DNA of 47,274 bases from positions 1,913-49,186 of the forward strand of contig NZ_JAHIAB010000021.1 in the NCBI RefSeq assembly GCF_018760365.1. The letters are read 5' to 3'. Position numbers and translations under genes: made by a program. This document shows positions 8,896-18,592 of this stretch, one piece after another (positions within the stretch are counted from its first letter, which is position 1; each line of letters opens with the position of its first letter). Below the pieces are notes generated by a model. That model did no database searches. It saw only the letters and a list, made by a program, of their open reading frames with translations, and was not told where the DNA came from. This DNA comes from Pseudooceanicola endophyticus (lineage in GTDB: Bacteria > Pseudomonadota > Alphaproteobacteria > Rhodobacterales > Rhodobacteraceae).

Positions 8896-9873
8896 TCAGT
8901 CCCGGTTTTTCCACCGGGTCCTAAGTTCTTCGATCAGCGCGGGCGCCTGGTCTGCCAGCCAGTCGGCAAAGGCGTCGTCCGGCGCGGTGATGTCGAGGCG
9001 CAGACCCGTTCGGGTGCGCGAAATTTTCCCTGCGGCCTGACCATCCAGGGTGATCTGGCGGCTGCTGCTGCGCGGTTTCGCAGGTCGGGCAGGGGAGGCC
9101 GCCTTGTGCAGCCGCCGTGCCACCGTTTCAAACGCCTGGACCGAGGGGTCGGCGCGTTCGGGATCGGTTGCGGCATAGCTCTGCTCGGCCAGTTCAATCA
9201 GGTCCGCAACGGGCATGTCTGCGGCCTGCAGGTCCTGCACCAGCGCCTCCCAGCGGGGGCGGCCGATGCCGGCGGCGGGGCCGATGGCGCGGGCCAGTTC
9301 GGGACCGATGGCGCGGGCCACCGACAGCGCCATGGAAACCGCGGATTTCGTGACGTTCAGCACCTCTGCCACCTGGGACTGGGTACCAAAGCCGTTGTCC
9401 AGCAGTTCCTTGGCGAACAGCGCGCGTTCGATGAAGCTCAGGTCGCGGCGCTCGGTGTTCTCGGCCACCTGGACGCGCACGGCAGAGCGGTCGTCCATAT
9501 GGGCGATCATCGCGCGCACCTTGGTCACCCGGTCCGAGGACCGCACGGCTTCCAGCCGGCGGCGCCCGTAGATCAGCAGGTAACGATCCGCCTTGGCGGG
9601 ATCGCGGCGCACCAGGATCGGCACGGCCTGGCCGTTGGTCTCGATCGAGGTCCGGAGGTCGGCGACGTCCTTGGGATCCAGCCGGTCGGCCAGGCGGTCA
9701 TCGGTGATGCTTTCGGGATCGAGATCCCAGACATGATGCGCATCGACCGCATCGCGTGCCGAACGCAGCGCCCGGTTGGAGCTCATCATGCTGCTGCCGG
9801 CATCCGGTGGCGCAGAGCCCGCCGCTGCGAGACTGTCGAGAAGTGACATGCGTTTCTTGCGATTATCGGCCAT
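8896..9873 (-). CDS. repB: Plasmid partition protein RepB (ParB family)
   Basis: A 325-residue ParB-type DNA-binding protein. The ParB N-terminal domain spans about residues 50-145 with the conserved arginine patch GRRRLEA (103-109) and the AENTERRDLSFIERA motif. A helix-turn-helix follows at about 166-182 (SQVAEVLNVTKSAVSMA). It should bind parS at 7119-7134 and work with RepA in segregation and copy-number control. The ATG at 9873 overlaps the repA stop as TAATG, implying translational coupling; an upstream TTG at 9885 is in frame but less likely. Confidence 0.95.
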   Translation of the reverse strand: MADNRKKRMSLLDSLAAAGSAPPDAGSSMMSSNRALRSARDAVDAHHVWDLDPESITDDRLADRLDPKDVADLRTSIETNGQAVPILVRRDPAKADRYLLIYGRRRLEAVRSSDRVTKVRAMIAHMDDRSAVRVQVAENTERRDLSFIERALFAKELLDNGFGTQSQVAEVLNVTKSAVSMALSVARAIGPELARAIGPAAGIGRPRWEALVQDLQAADMPVADLIELAEQSYAATDPERADPSVQAFETVARRLHKAASPARPAKPRSSSRQITLDGQAAGKISRTRTGLRLDITAPDDAFADWLADQAPALIEELRTRWKNRD

Positions 9874-11057
9874 TAACGCCCCCAAACCTTTTGAATCAGC
9901 TCGGAAATTTCATCATTCACCGCGTTGACGCTTTCGATGGCGCGGTCATAGGTGCTGCGCGTGAAGGCGCTGCGCTCGACCTCGTAGAGGGTCTGCTTGG
10001 TCAGACCGGCATCCGAGATCGCGGTGGATTTCAGCATCGGCGCGTTCAGCACCTTGTCGCCGTACATCAGCCTCAGGAAGGCGACGATGCGGTTCTGCGG
10101 CGCGTCGGTGGGCTCGTAACGGGTCAGCACGTAGCGCATCCAGTCATGCGACATGTCGGCGCCGGATTCGGCGATCACGTCCATCAGGTCGGCGGTCATC
10201 CGCAGGAACTGGCTCATCGACATGACGTCCAGCATCTCGGGGTGGATGGTCACCAGCACGCCGGTCGCGGCGGAAAGCGCGGACATGGTCAGGAAGCCCA
10301 GCTGCGGCGGGCAGTCCAGCACCACGACGTCGTAATCATGCTCGACCTGGGCCAGCGCCTCGCGGACGCGGAAGAAGAACAGGCCGGCGCTGCCCTGGGC
10401 AAGGGCGCGCGGGGTCTCGTGTTCGAATTCCATCAGCTCGAGGTTGCCGGGAATGAGGTCGAGGTTAGGAATGTAGGTCTTGCGGATCACCTCGGCGATG
10501 GGCACCGGGTTGTCGTAGCGGATCGCGTCGTAAAGGGTGCCGCCGTCGGGCAGGTCGATCTCGGGCTGGACGCCGTGCAGCGCGGTCAGCGAGGCCTGGG
10601 GATCGAGGTCGATGGCCAGCACGCGATAGCCCTTCAGGGCCAGGCGCTGCGCCAGGTGGGCCGAGGTCGTGGTCTTGCCCGAACCGCCCTTGAAGTTCAT
10701 CACACCGATGACCTGCATGTGGTCGCCCTCGCGGCGTCCGGGCAGGTAGTCGCCGGGCTTGCGAGAGGTCTTTTCCAGCAGGACCCGCAGATCCTGGATG
10801 TCCTGGGCGGAGTAGAGGCGGCGGTTGCCGGCGGTCATCTCGGGCGCGGGGCCCTTGCCGTCCAGGTGCAGCTTGCGCAGGTAGGAATCGTTGACGCCCA
10901 GCAGGGCCGCGGCCTCGCCGGAGGTGAAGCGGCGCATTTCCTTGCGGGCATCCGGGGGGAACAGGTTCTCGCGCTGGTTCTGCAATTGCACGGCCAGGGC
11001 TTCCGCATGTTGACGGATGACCGCGTTCAGGTGTTCCTGAAAATCAGGAGTGTCCAT
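9873..11057 (-). CDS. repA: Plasmid partition ATPase RepA (ParA family)
   Basis: A 394-residue ParA-type ATPase of typical RepA length. An N-terminal helix-turn-helix (FTSGEAAALLGVNDSYLRKLHLDG, about residues 44-67) precedes the deviant Walker A motif FKGGSGKTTT (122-131), with a Walker A' aspartate in AIDLDPQASLTALHG and a Walker B-like VVLDCPPQLG. RepA moves plasmid copies in partition and, with RepB, represses the repABC promoter. The ATG at 11057 (MDTPDFQEH) gives the normal family length; the longer open frame would add about 32 residues not usual in the family. It is the first gene of repABC. Confidence 0.95.
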   Translation of the reverse strand: MDTPDFQEHLNAVIRQHAEALAVQLQNQRENLFPPDARKEMRRFTSGEAAALLGVNDSYLRKLHLDGKGPAPEMTAGNRRLYSAQDIQDLRVLLEKTSRKPGDYLPGRREGDHMQVIGVMNFKGGSGKTTTSAHLAQRLALKGYRVLAIDLDPQASLTALHGVQPEIDLPDGGTLYDAIRYDNPVPIAEVIRKTYIPNLDLIPGNLELMEFEHETPRALAQGSAGLFFFRVREALAQVEHDYDVVVLDCPPQLGFLTMSALSAATGVLVTIHPEMLDVMSMSQFLRMTADLMDVIAESGADMSHDWMRYVLTRYEPTDAPQNRIVAFLRLMYGDKVLNAPMLKSTAISDAGLTKQTLYEVERSAFTRSTYDRAIESVNAVNDEISELIQKVWGR

Positions 11058-11124
11058 GTTCTGCCTCGCACCGCTCGTTCTGTCGTGTTCACGGAAATTG
11101 TCGTTTGCCCGCGATTTTTCGTGA

Positions 11125-11153
11125 CTATTGTTGAGAATCCGGCGGTGGCGCAA
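11125..11153 (-). promoter_or_regulatory. Putative repABC promoter
   Basis: On the minus strand TTGCGC (11153-11148) and CAATAG (11130-11125) are 17 bp apart, upstream of repA. Both hexamers are only moderate matches. Such promoters are normally autorepressed by RepA/RepB; the 22-bp palindrome at 11190-11211 lies 36 bp further upstream. Confidence 0.35.
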
Positions 11154-11189
11154 GTGTTTTCTGAAAAATTCGGCGGCATGAAGCAGTTA

Positions 11190-11211
11190 CGGACGCCTGT
11201 ACAGGCGTCCG
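11190..11211. repeat. Perfect 22-bp palindrome between the second lacI gene and repA
   Basis: A perfect palindrome with the core GACGCCTGTACAGGCGTC lies 36 bp past the lacI stop codon (11248) and upstream of the repA promoter candidate. As RNA it would form a strong hairpin, but no T-run follows on either strand. It could end the lacI transcript or be an operator for RepA/RepB. Confidence 0.6.
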
Positions 11212-11247
11212 GCGGGGAAAATCAGGGCCTGCGGCGGGGCAGGGGGG

Positions 11248-12282
11248 TCAGATCGACTCCGGCGTGACGATCTCCAGCGGCAGGGTGCGCTGGAGAATCG
11301 CCGTCCGGTTGGAGGGATCGGTGACGTCGATCATGGTCTGCACCAGCTGGTCCGAGGTCGCCTCCAGCGGATGGCACAGCGCGGCGGTGATCAGCCCTTC
11401 GGAGAGGCCCTTGCGGGTCTCGGGGCCGATGTCGCGGCAGATCAGGCGGATGTTGCGGCGCCGTTCCGGCGGAATCTCCCGAAGGGCGCGCATGATTCCC
11501 GAGATGCCGCCGCCGACGATCAGGATGCCCTTCAGGTCGTCGCAGCTGCGCAGGATCTCGGAGAGCATGGCATAGGCCTGGCTGCCTTCCTCGTGGGTGG
11601 GGCGGCTGTCCTCGACCACCAGTTCGGGGGCATGTTCGCGGATGTAAGAGCGGAAACTGGCCTCGGCGACGTCCTGGCACTGGTAGCGGTGGTTGCCGAT
11701 GAAGACGGCGACGCGCCCGGGCCCATGGGTCATCTGGCTGACGAACCAGGCGGCGGTGCGGCCCAGTTTCCAGTTGTCGGTGCCGACATAGGCGGCCTTT
11801 TCGGGGGCGGAATGGTCGCTGATATAGGCCACGACCGGCTTGCCCTCTTCGCGCAGGGTGCGGATCGCCTGGCTGATCACCGGATGATCGGCGGCAATCA
11901 GCGCCACCGCGTCGCATTCCCGCCCAAGCGCCAGCAGCCGCGCGGCGATGTTCTCGGGCGTCAGAAGATCGACGAAATCCACCAGCGGATGAATGGTCTC
12001 CTTCTGGCGGCGGCGGCAGGCGGCGATCACGTGGCGGCCGAACAGCTGGTAGAGTTCGCGCGAGGATTGCTGGAGCAGGAAGCCCAGCTTGTAGGTCGGC
12101 GCAGAGGTGCGCAGCCGCTCCTCGATGGTGCCCAGCCCGTAAAATCCGATCTCTTCGGCGGCAGCCTGTACCCGTTCAACCGTACCGGACCGTACGGCGC
12201 TCTTGCCGTTCAGGATCCGGTTCACCGTCGAGACGGAGACCCCGGCAGCCTCGGCCAGATCGGCGATGGTGGGACGATTCAT
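11248..12282 (-). CDS. LacI/GalR-family regulator, probable repressor of the inositol operon
   Basis: A 344-residue protein with an N-terminal LacI helix-turn-helix and hinge (TIADLAEAAGVSVSTVNRILNGKSAVRSGTVERVQAAAEEIGF, about residues 4-47) and a sugar-binding-protein-like effector domain of the type seen for pentose/inositol-like ligands (DHPVISQAIRTLREEGKPVVAYISD...). It is divergent from the ABC transporter and inositol genes with 153 bp between starts, and the gap carries TTTGTGTCA repeats that are its likely operators. The inducer is probably inositol or a keto-inositol, by context only. Its 3' end faces repA, so it marks the junction of the catabolic and replication regions. Confidence 0.85.
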   Translation of the reverse strand: MNRPTIADLAEAAGVSVSTVNRILNGKSAVRSGTVERVQAAAEEIGFYGLGTIEERLRTSAPTYKLGFLLQQSSRELYQLFGRHVIAACRRRQKETIHPLVDFVDLLTPENIAARLLALGRECDAVALIAADHPVISQAIRTLREEGKPVVAYISDHSAPEKAAYVGTDNWKLGRTAAWFVSQMTHGPGRVAVFIGNHRYQCQDVAEASFRSYIREHAPELVVEDSRPTHEEGSQAYAMLSEILRSCDDLKGILIVGGGISGIMRALREIPPERRRNIRLICRDIGPETRKGLSEGLITAALCHPLEATSDQLVQTMIDVTDPSNRTAILQRTLPLEIVTPESI

Positions 12283-12300
12283 GAGCGGGTTCCTTTCAAC

Positions 12301-12335
12301 TTTGTGTCAAAACGAATGACACAAAATGATACAAA
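12301..12335. promoter_or_regulatory. Operator array of three TTTGTGTCA-type half-sites
   Basis: TTTGTGTCA (12301-12309) and its complement TGACACAAA (12317-12325) form perfect 9-bp arms, and a near copy TGATACAAA (12327-12335) follows 10 bp later in direct orientation. It lies in the lacI/ABC-transporter divergent gap 19 bp from the lacI start. The array is AT-rich against a GC-rich background and is the obvious binding region for the adjacent LacI protein. Confidence 0.6.
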
Positions 12336-12435
12336 TGACAAGCTATGGTGCAATTTCATTTTCGCGTTTTACGGGACTCGGGTACATCAATGTCATCGAA
12401 GCTCCACGGGGAGGTGGAGCAGGGAGGACATCATC

Positions 12436-13410
12436 ATGAACAAGTTCAGCCGTCTTGCGGCGACCCTTTCGACTGCGGCCGTTGCAGCGTGCTTTGCAAC
12501 CGCAGGTTTTGCTGCGGACATCTTCGTCATCGGCGGCAAGCCGGACGACCCGTTCTGGTCCATCGTCAAGCGCGGCGCAGAGGATGCCGGCATCGTGGCG
12601 GAAAAGCAGGGTGGCTCCGTCACCTGGCTGGGCCCGCAGAACTACGACAACCTGGGCGTCGATGCCGCCGAGCTGATCCGCCAGGCGATCAGCCAGGGCG
12701 CCGATGCCATCGTCGCCCCCGACTGGGTGCCCGAGGCCATGGACCCCGCCTTCGAGGCGGTGAAGAAGGCTGGCATTCCGTTCATCGTCATCAATGCCGG
12801 CGGCATCGAGGCGGCGGACAAGCTGGGCGCGCTGAACTACGTCGGCTCGGATGACTACGAGGCCGGCAAGGCGGCGGGCAAGTACTTTGCCGGCAAGGAC
12901 ATCAAGAACGTCATCTGCGTCAACACCCTGCCGGGCGCCGCGAACATCGAAGCCAACTGCAAGGGCCTGACCGAGGGCATCAAGGAAGCGGGCGGCACCG
13001 GTGAGGTCCTGCCGCTGCCGGCGACCTCCTTCGGCAACCAGACCGCCGTCGCCCAGGCCGTGAAGGCCTACCTGCTGCAGCATCCCGATGTCGGCGGTAT
13101 CTATACGGTGTCGGATGTCGATGCCAACGCCTCGATCAACGGGGTCATGCAGTCCGGCAAGTCCGGCAAGGTCCAGGTCGGCGGCCTGAACATGGACGAG
13201 ACCATCCTGGGCAACATCCAGTCCGGCAAGCAGCTCTTTGCGATCGACCAGCAGGGCTACATGCAGGGCTATCTGGCGGCCTCCATCCTGAACGCCCATG
13301 TCAATTTCGGCCTGACCGTGCCCACGCGCGAGATCCTGACCGGCCCCGGCATCATCGACGCCTCCAACGTCGAGGTGACCATGGAAGGCATGAAGAAGGG
13401 CGCGCGCTGA
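12436..13410 (+). CDS. Sugar/inositol ABC transporter periplasmic binding protein (CUT2 type)
   Basis: A 324-residue periplasmic binding protein of the ribose-binding (type I, peripla_BP_4) family. A Sec signal peptide covers about residues 1-26 (MNKFSRLAATL... cleaving near GFAAD). Conserved ligand-domain features include FVIGGKPDDPFWSIVKRGAEDAG near the mature N-terminus and QGADAIVAPDWVPEAMDPAFEAVKKAGIPFIVINAGG. It heads a long plus-strand operon that goes on to two permeases, one ATPase and iol genes, so myo-inositol is the likely ligand; this is inference from context. The ATG at 12436 follows AGGGAGGA. Three hairpins after the stop probably favour expression over the membrane genes. Confidence 0.87.
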   Translation: MNKFSRLAATLSTAAVAACFATAGFAADIFVIGGKPDDPFWSIVKRGAEDAGIVAEKQGGSVTWLGPQNYDNLGVDAAELIRQAISQGADAIVAPDWVPEAMDPAFEAVKKAGIPFIVINAGGIEAADKLGALNYVGSDDYEAGKAAGKYFAGKDIKNVICVNTLPGAANIEANCKGLTEGIKEAGGTGEVLPLPATSFGNQTAVAQAVKAYLLQHPDVGGIYTVSDVDANASINGVMQSGKSGKVQVGGLNMDETILGNIQSGKQLFAIDQQGYMQGYLAASILNAHVNFGLTVPTREILTGPGIIDASNVEVTMEGMKKGAR

Positions 13411-13451
13411 TCTAGCGCGCTCCCCGGCCACCCTCCTCATCACTGCAGACG

Positions 13452-13531
13452 TCCGGGTGAAACCCCGGATCAGGGCGACCGCCGCTTCCGGGTGGTCGCC
13501 GACCCTGCGGGGCATCGGAACGCGATGCCCC
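13452..13531. repeat. Three consecutive hairpins between the binding-protein and permease genes
   Basis: TCCGGG/CCCGGA (13452-13457/13464-13469), GGCGACC/GGTCGCC (13474-13480/13494-13500) and GGGGCATCG/CGATGCCCC (13509-13517/13523-13531). None has a T-run. A stack of stems here fits 3' protection of the binding-protein message. Confidence 0.6.
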
Positions 13532-13561
13532 CGGCCAGGCAATCGAAACGGGAAACAGCTC

Positions 13562-14593
13562 ATGGCTACAGCCACGCACACCAAGTCCCCCGGAGCGGCA
13601 GGCCCCTCCTTCGGGCGCCTCGCGCGCCGACCGGAGGCCGGCTCCTTCCTGGGGATGATCGCGGTCTTCCTCTTCTTCCTGAGCGTCTCGGGGCAGATCT
13701 TCGTCTCCGCCCCCGGCTTCGCGAGCTGGCTGAACGTGGCGGCCGAGATCGGCATCGTCGCGCTGCCCATCGGGCTGCTGATGATCGCCGGAGAGCTGGA
13801 CCTGTCCATCGGCGCGGTCATTCCCGCCGCCTCCCTGACAGCTGCGGTCGTCTCGGGCTACTACGGTCTGCCGGACATCGTCGGCATCATCGCGGCGCTG
13901 GCCGTGGGTCTGGCGGTCGGTTTCGTCAACGGCCTGCTGGTGATCCGCACCGGCGTGCCCTCTCTGATCATCACCATCGGCATGATGTTCGCGGTGATGG
14001 GGCTGACGCTGGGCCTCTCGGTCCTGCTGACCGGCTCCACCAGCACCTCGATCAACCCCGGGCCGGTGGCCAAGACCCTGCTGGGCGCCTTCATCGGCGG
14101 CATGTTCCAGGTCACCATCTTCTGGTGGATCGGCTTTGCCCTGGTGATCGGCTACCTCCTGCATGTCAGCCCCTGGGGCAACTGGATCTACGCCCTGGGC
14201 GGCGACAAGATCAGCGCCCGCAACGCCGGCATCCCGACCGAGAAGCTGACCATCGGGCTCTTCATGCTCTCGGGCCTCGCCGCCGCCTTCGTCGGCACCG
14301 GCCAGGCCATGGTCTACCAGAGCGCGCAGGTCGCCGGCGGCCAGAGCTTCATCTTCAACTCCATCATGTGTGTGGTCATCGGCGGCGTGCTTCTGACCGG
14401 CGGCTTCGGATCGGTGGTGGGCATCGTGCTGGGCACCGTGACCTTCGCCATGGTCAACCAGGGCATCTACTTCACCGGTTTCGACGCCAATCTCGGCTCG
14501 GTCATCATCGGGGCGCTCCTGCTGGTCGCGGTGCTGATGAACGACACCTTCCGCCAGCTCGCGCTGACCTATTCCACCAAGAAGAAGGGCTGA
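13562..14593 (+). CDS. CUT2-family ABC transporter permease 1
   Basis: A 343-residue inner-membrane permease of the ribose/xylose/inositol (RbsC-like) type with around ten hydrophobic segments. The conserved block GLLMIAGELDLSIGAVIPAASL and the cytoplasmic-loop region ALGGDKISARNAGIPTEKLTIG, which contacts the ATPase, are both visible. The ATG at 13562 is chosen because the sequence from there (MATATHTK) reads as a short polar N-terminus before the membrane segments; the ribosome site is weak. It is clearly a paralogue of the next gene, sharing motifs throughout and an ending of lysines. Confidence 0.88.
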   Translation: MATATHTKSPGAAGPSFGRLARRPEAGSFLGMIAVFLFFLSVSGQIFVSAPGFASWLNVAAEIGIVALPIGLLMIAGELDLSIGAVIPAASLTAAVVSGYYGLPDIVGIIAALAVGLAVGFVNGLLVIRTGVPSLIITIGMMFAVMGLTLGLSVLLTGSTSTSINPGPVAKTLLGAFIGGMFQVTIFWWIGFALVIGYLLHVSPWGNWIYALGGDKISARNAGIPTEKLTIGLFMLSGLAAAFVGTGQAMVYQSAQVAGGQSFIFNSIMCVVIGGVLLTGGFGSVVGIVLGTVTFAMVNQGIYFTGFDANLGSVIIGALLLVAVLMNDTFRQLALTYSTKKKG

Positions 14594-14597
14594 GAGA

Positions 14598-15593
14598 ATG
14601 GGTAACGTATTCGGATCCTTCCTGCGCCGTCCCGAGGCCGGCTCGGTCCTGAGCCTCATCGCCGTGATCGCCTTCTTCGTGATCTTCGGCGGGGTCAACC
14701 TGGGCAACATGCTGGGTGCGGCCTCCTGGGTGAACCTGGCCGCAAACCTCGGCATCGTCGCCATCCCCATGGGCCTGCTGATGATCTCGGGCGAGCTCGA
14801 CATCTCCATCGGCGCGATGATCCCGGCGGGGTCGATGACGGTGGCGATCATCTCGGGCTACTACGGCCTGCCGATCATCTTCGGCATCGCCGGGGCCCTG
14901 GCGCTCGGCGTCATCGTCGGCACCATCAACGGCCTGCTGACCGTCAAGACCTCGGTCCCCTCGCTGATCATCACGCTGGGCACGCTGGTCGCCATGCAGG
15001 GCATCGTGCTCTCGGCCTCGGTGCTGCTGACCGGCAACGCCTCGGTCGCACTGACTTCTCCGGTCTGGGCCAAGACGCTCTTCGGGCAGCTGCTGGGCGG
15101 GTCCTTCCAGGTGATCATCCTGTGGTGGGTCGCAATCAGCGCGCTGTTCCTGGTCATCGTCCACCACACCCCCTGGGGCAACTGGATCTTCGCCATGGGC
15201 GGCGACAAGGTCAGCGCCCGCAACGCCGGCATCCCGACCGAACGCCTGACCATCGGCCTGTTCATCCTGTCGGCAACCTCTGCGGCCTTCGTGGGGATGT
15301 GCGGGGCGATCCTGTTCAACTCGGCCCAGGTCTCGGGCGGCATGAACTACATCTTCAACGCCGTGGTCTCGGTGGTCGTGGGTGGCACGCTGCTGACCGG
15401 AGGCTTCGGCTCGGTGCTAGGCATCTTCTTCGGCACCCTGACCTTCGCCGTCGTCACCCAGGGCATCTACTTCACCGACATCGACCGCAACTGGTCGTCC
15501 CTGATCATCGGCGTGATGCTCCTGGTGGCGGTGCTGATGAACAACAGCTTCCGCAAGGCGGCGATCTCCTATTCCCCCCGGAAAAAGAAGTGA
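14598..15593 (+). CDS. CUT2-family ABC transporter permease 2
   Basis: A 331-residue RbsC-like permease starting 4 bp after its paralogue ends. The two proteins align throughout: GELDISIGAMIPAGSM against GELDLSIGAVIPAASL, and GGDKVSARNAGIPTERLTIG against the matching loop of permease 1. This indicates tandem duplication followed by divergence, so the transporter probably uses a heterodimeric channel. It is followed after 11 bp by the ATPase gene. Confidence 0.88.
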   Translation: MGNVFGSFLRRPEAGSVLSLIAVIAFFVIFGGVNLGNMLGAASWVNLAANLGIVAIPMGLLMISGELDISIGAMIPAGSMTVAIISGYYGLPIIFGIAGALALGVIVGTINGLLTVKTSVPSLIITLGTLVAMQGIVLSASVLLTGNASVALTSPVWAKTLFGQLLGGSFQVIILWWVAISALFLVIVHHTPWGNWIFAMGGDKVSARNAGIPTERLTIGLFILSATSAAFVGMCGAILFNSAQVSGGMNYIFNAVVSVVVGGTLLTGGFGSVLGIFFGTLTFAVVTQGIYFTDIDRNWSSLIIGVMLLVAVLMNNSFRKAAISYSPRKKK

Positions 15594-15604
15594 GGACCCG
15601 ACAG

Positions 15605-16438
<834 letters not shown>

Positions 16439-16502
16439 CAAGATCCCGGCGCGGAAGAGGAGCCGCGCCCCCCGCAACACCATTTCCCGGAGGAGAGAGC
16501 CC

Positions 16503-17408
16503 ATGAAGATCGCGCTCGACCCGTTCATGCACCGCCACCTGAGCCTCGAACAGCTGCCCTCCAAGGTCGCCGAGCTGGGCTTCGAGTGGATCGAGCTTAG
16601 CCCCCGCGCCGACTTCCTCGAGTGGTTCAAGGCGCCCCGCGTCTTCCCCGACCGGGTGAAGAGCTTCAAGAAGGCGCTGAAGGATGCCGATGTGGGCATC
16701 TCCAGCCTGCTGCCGATGTATCGCTGGGCCAGCCCCGACGAGGCCGAGCGCCAAGCCGCCGTGCGCCACTGGAAACGCGCCATCGAGATCTGCGTCGAGC
16801 TGGAAGTCGACGTGATGAACTCGGAATTCGGGCGCGGCCCGCATCCCGACAAGGGGGGCTGCTACTGCTGCCACACCGGCTCCATGATCGAAAGCTCCGA
16901 GGACGCCTGGTGGCGTTCCATGGAGGAACTCGTGCCGCTGGTGGAGCGCGAGGGCATCATGCTTCACATCGAGCCCCACCCCGAGGACTGGGTCGAGGAG
17001 CTTCAGCCGGCGGTGGACATCATCCGCACGGTGAACTCCAAGAACGTCAAGTTCCTCTACTGCGCGCCGCATACCTATTACTTCGGCGACGACACCAAGG
17101 CGATGATCCGCGAATGCGCCGACGTGCTGGCCCATGTGCACATCGCCGACACCTTCAACCACAAGGCCAGCTCTGGCCTGAGGTACATCCTGAACCCGCC
17201 GGGCACCAACGCCCGCATCCACCAGCACCTGAACATCGGTCAGGGCGAAGTGCCGTGGGACGATTTCTTCGGCACCCTGCACGAGGTGGGCTTTGACGGG
17301 ATCATGACCGCCTGCGTCTTCGCCTGGGAAGACAAGATGGACGAGAGCGGTCACTTCATGCGCTCGGAAATCCAGCGTTACGTGGACAAGTACTGGGGGA
17401 CGAAATGA
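16503..17408 (+). CDS. iolH: IolH-like TIM-barrel protein
   Basis: A 301-residue sugar phosphate isomerase/epimerase-family TIM barrel that resembles IolH of Bacillus inositol operons: the start [35 protein letters not shown] is characteristic. IolH has no settled reaction. Of the usual metal ligands in this fold the glutamate is present (LHIEPHPED), but the usual aspartate position reads [10 protein letters not shown] with a cysteine, so the metal site may differ. A clear CGGAGGAG precedes the ATG at 16503. The stop overlaps the iolG start by four bases (ATGA), implying coupled translation. Confidence 0.65.
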   Translation: MKIALDPFMHRHLSLEQLPSKVAELGFEWIELSPRADFLEWFKAPRVFPDRVKSFKKALKDADVGISSLLPMYRWASPDEAERQAAVRHWKRAIEICVELEVDVMNSEFGRGPHPDKGGCYCCHTGSMIESSEDAWWRSMEELVPLVEREGIMLHIEPHPEDWVEELQPAVDIIRTVNSKNVKFLYCAPHTYYFGDDTKAMIRECADVLAHVHIADTFNHKASSGLRYILNPPGTNARIHQHLNIGQGEVPWDDFFGTLHEVGFDGIMTACVFAWEDKMDESGHFMRSEIQRYVDKYWGTK

Positions 17409-18427
17409 TGCTGCGCGTAGGCGTTATCGGAACGGGGATGATCGGTCAGGACCACATCCGGCGGCTGACCAAGGTGCTGTCGGGCGTACAGGTGACGGCG
17501 GTCACCGACATCGACCTGGCCCGCGCGGCCTCTGCCGCGCCGGAGGGTGCGCAGGTCTTCGACACCCCCAATGCGCTGATCGGCTCCGACAGCGTGGACG
17601 CGGTGGTGATCTGTTCCTGGGGGCCCGCCCACGAGGAACAGCTGCTGGCCTGCATCGCCGCCGGCAAGCCGGTGTTCTGCGAAAAGCCCCTGGTCACCTC
17701 GGCCGAGGCCGCGCTGCGGGTGATGGAGGCGGAATGCGCCTTCGGCCGCCGCCTGGTGCAGGTGGGCTTCATGCGCCGCTTCGATGCCGATTACCGCCGC
17801 CTGAAGGCGGTGATCGACGGCGGCACCCTGGGCCTGCCGCTGATGTACCATTCGACGCACCGCAATGCCTCGGTGCCGCCGGGCCTCTACACGTCCGAGA
17901 TGCCGCTGAACGACACGCTGGTGCATGATGCGGATATCTCCCGCTGGCTGCTCTCGGACGAGGTCGCGGGGGTCGAGGTCCGCCTGCCGCGCAAGTCGCG
18001 CCAGGGCGGAGAGCTGCGCGACCCGCATTTCGTGCTGCTGCACATGGCCTCGGGCGCGCTGGTCGATGTCGAGATCTCGGTCAACATCGCCTATGGCTAC
18101 GATATCCGCGGCGAAGTCTCCTGCGAGACCGGGATCGCGGCGCTGCCGAACCGCCCGGCCACCGTGGTGACCGACGCCAACGGCTATCGCCAGGCGATCC
18201 CCGAGGACTGGCGCGAACGCTTCATCGAGGCCTATGACCAGGAGTTCCGCGAATGGATCGTCGCGGCGGTGCAGGGGACGGCCACCGGCCCCAGCACCTG
18301 GGATGGCTATGCCGCGACGCTGGTCGCCGATGCCGCGCTGCGCGCGGTCGACAGCGGCGTCTTCGAAAAGATCACCATGCGCGACAAGCCGGCCCTCTAC
18401 GGGTTGCCGGTCTCGCGCGCGGCCTGA
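17405..18427 (+). CDS. iolG: Inositol 2-dehydrogenase (Gfo/Idh/MocA family)
   Basis: A 340-residue NAD-dependent dehydrogenase. The Rossmann motif [16 protein letters not shown] (residues 6-21), the catalytic EKP (93-95) and the [14 protein letters not shown] block match IolG, which oxidises myo-inositol to scyllo-inosose, the first step of inositol breakdown. Overlap with the upstream iolH-like gene and the downstream iolC, iolD and iolB support this. Other polyol substrates are possible in this family. The start could be either ATG of the ATGATG at 17405. A 165-bp gap with a hairpin follows. Confidence 0.82.
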   Translation: MMLRVGVIGTGMIGQDHIRRLTKVLSGVQVTAVTDIDLARAASAAPEGAQVFDTPNALIGSDSVDAVVICSWGPAHEEQLLACIAAGKPVFCEKPLVTSAEAALRVMEAECAFGRRLVQVGFMRRFDADYRRLKAVIDGGTLGLPLMYHSTHRNASVPPGLYTSEMPLNDTLVHDADISRWLLSDEVAGVEVRLPRKSRQGGELRDPHFVLLHMASGALVDVEISVNIAYGYDIRGEVSCETGIAALPNRPATVVTDANGYRQAIPEDWRERFIEAYDQEFREWIVAAVQGTATGPSTWDGYAATLVADAALRAVDSGVFEKITMRDKPALYGLPVSRAA

Positions 18428-18518
18428 CGATCCGACCTGACGGGCATCCGCCCAAGCTTTGCGTCCGTCCTGCCCATCGCGGGATGTCCCGGGTGATCCT
18501 CCACCACCCCGGCGCATC

Positions 18519-18578
18519 GGCAGCCGCCTTCGCTTCTCCCTCCCTCTGCGCGGAGGCGGCTGCCACCTGACAATTTTT
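18519..18578 (+). terminator. Hairpin after iolG, weak or attenuating terminator
   Basis: GGCAGCCGCCT (18519-18529) pairs perfectly with AGGCGGCTGCC (18554-18564) across a 24-base loop; five T follow only after nine bases (18574-18578). That spacing is poor for termination, so it may attenuate or stabilise the message within the operon. Confidence 0.35.
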
Positions 18579-18592
18579 CCGGAGTGAAAAGC

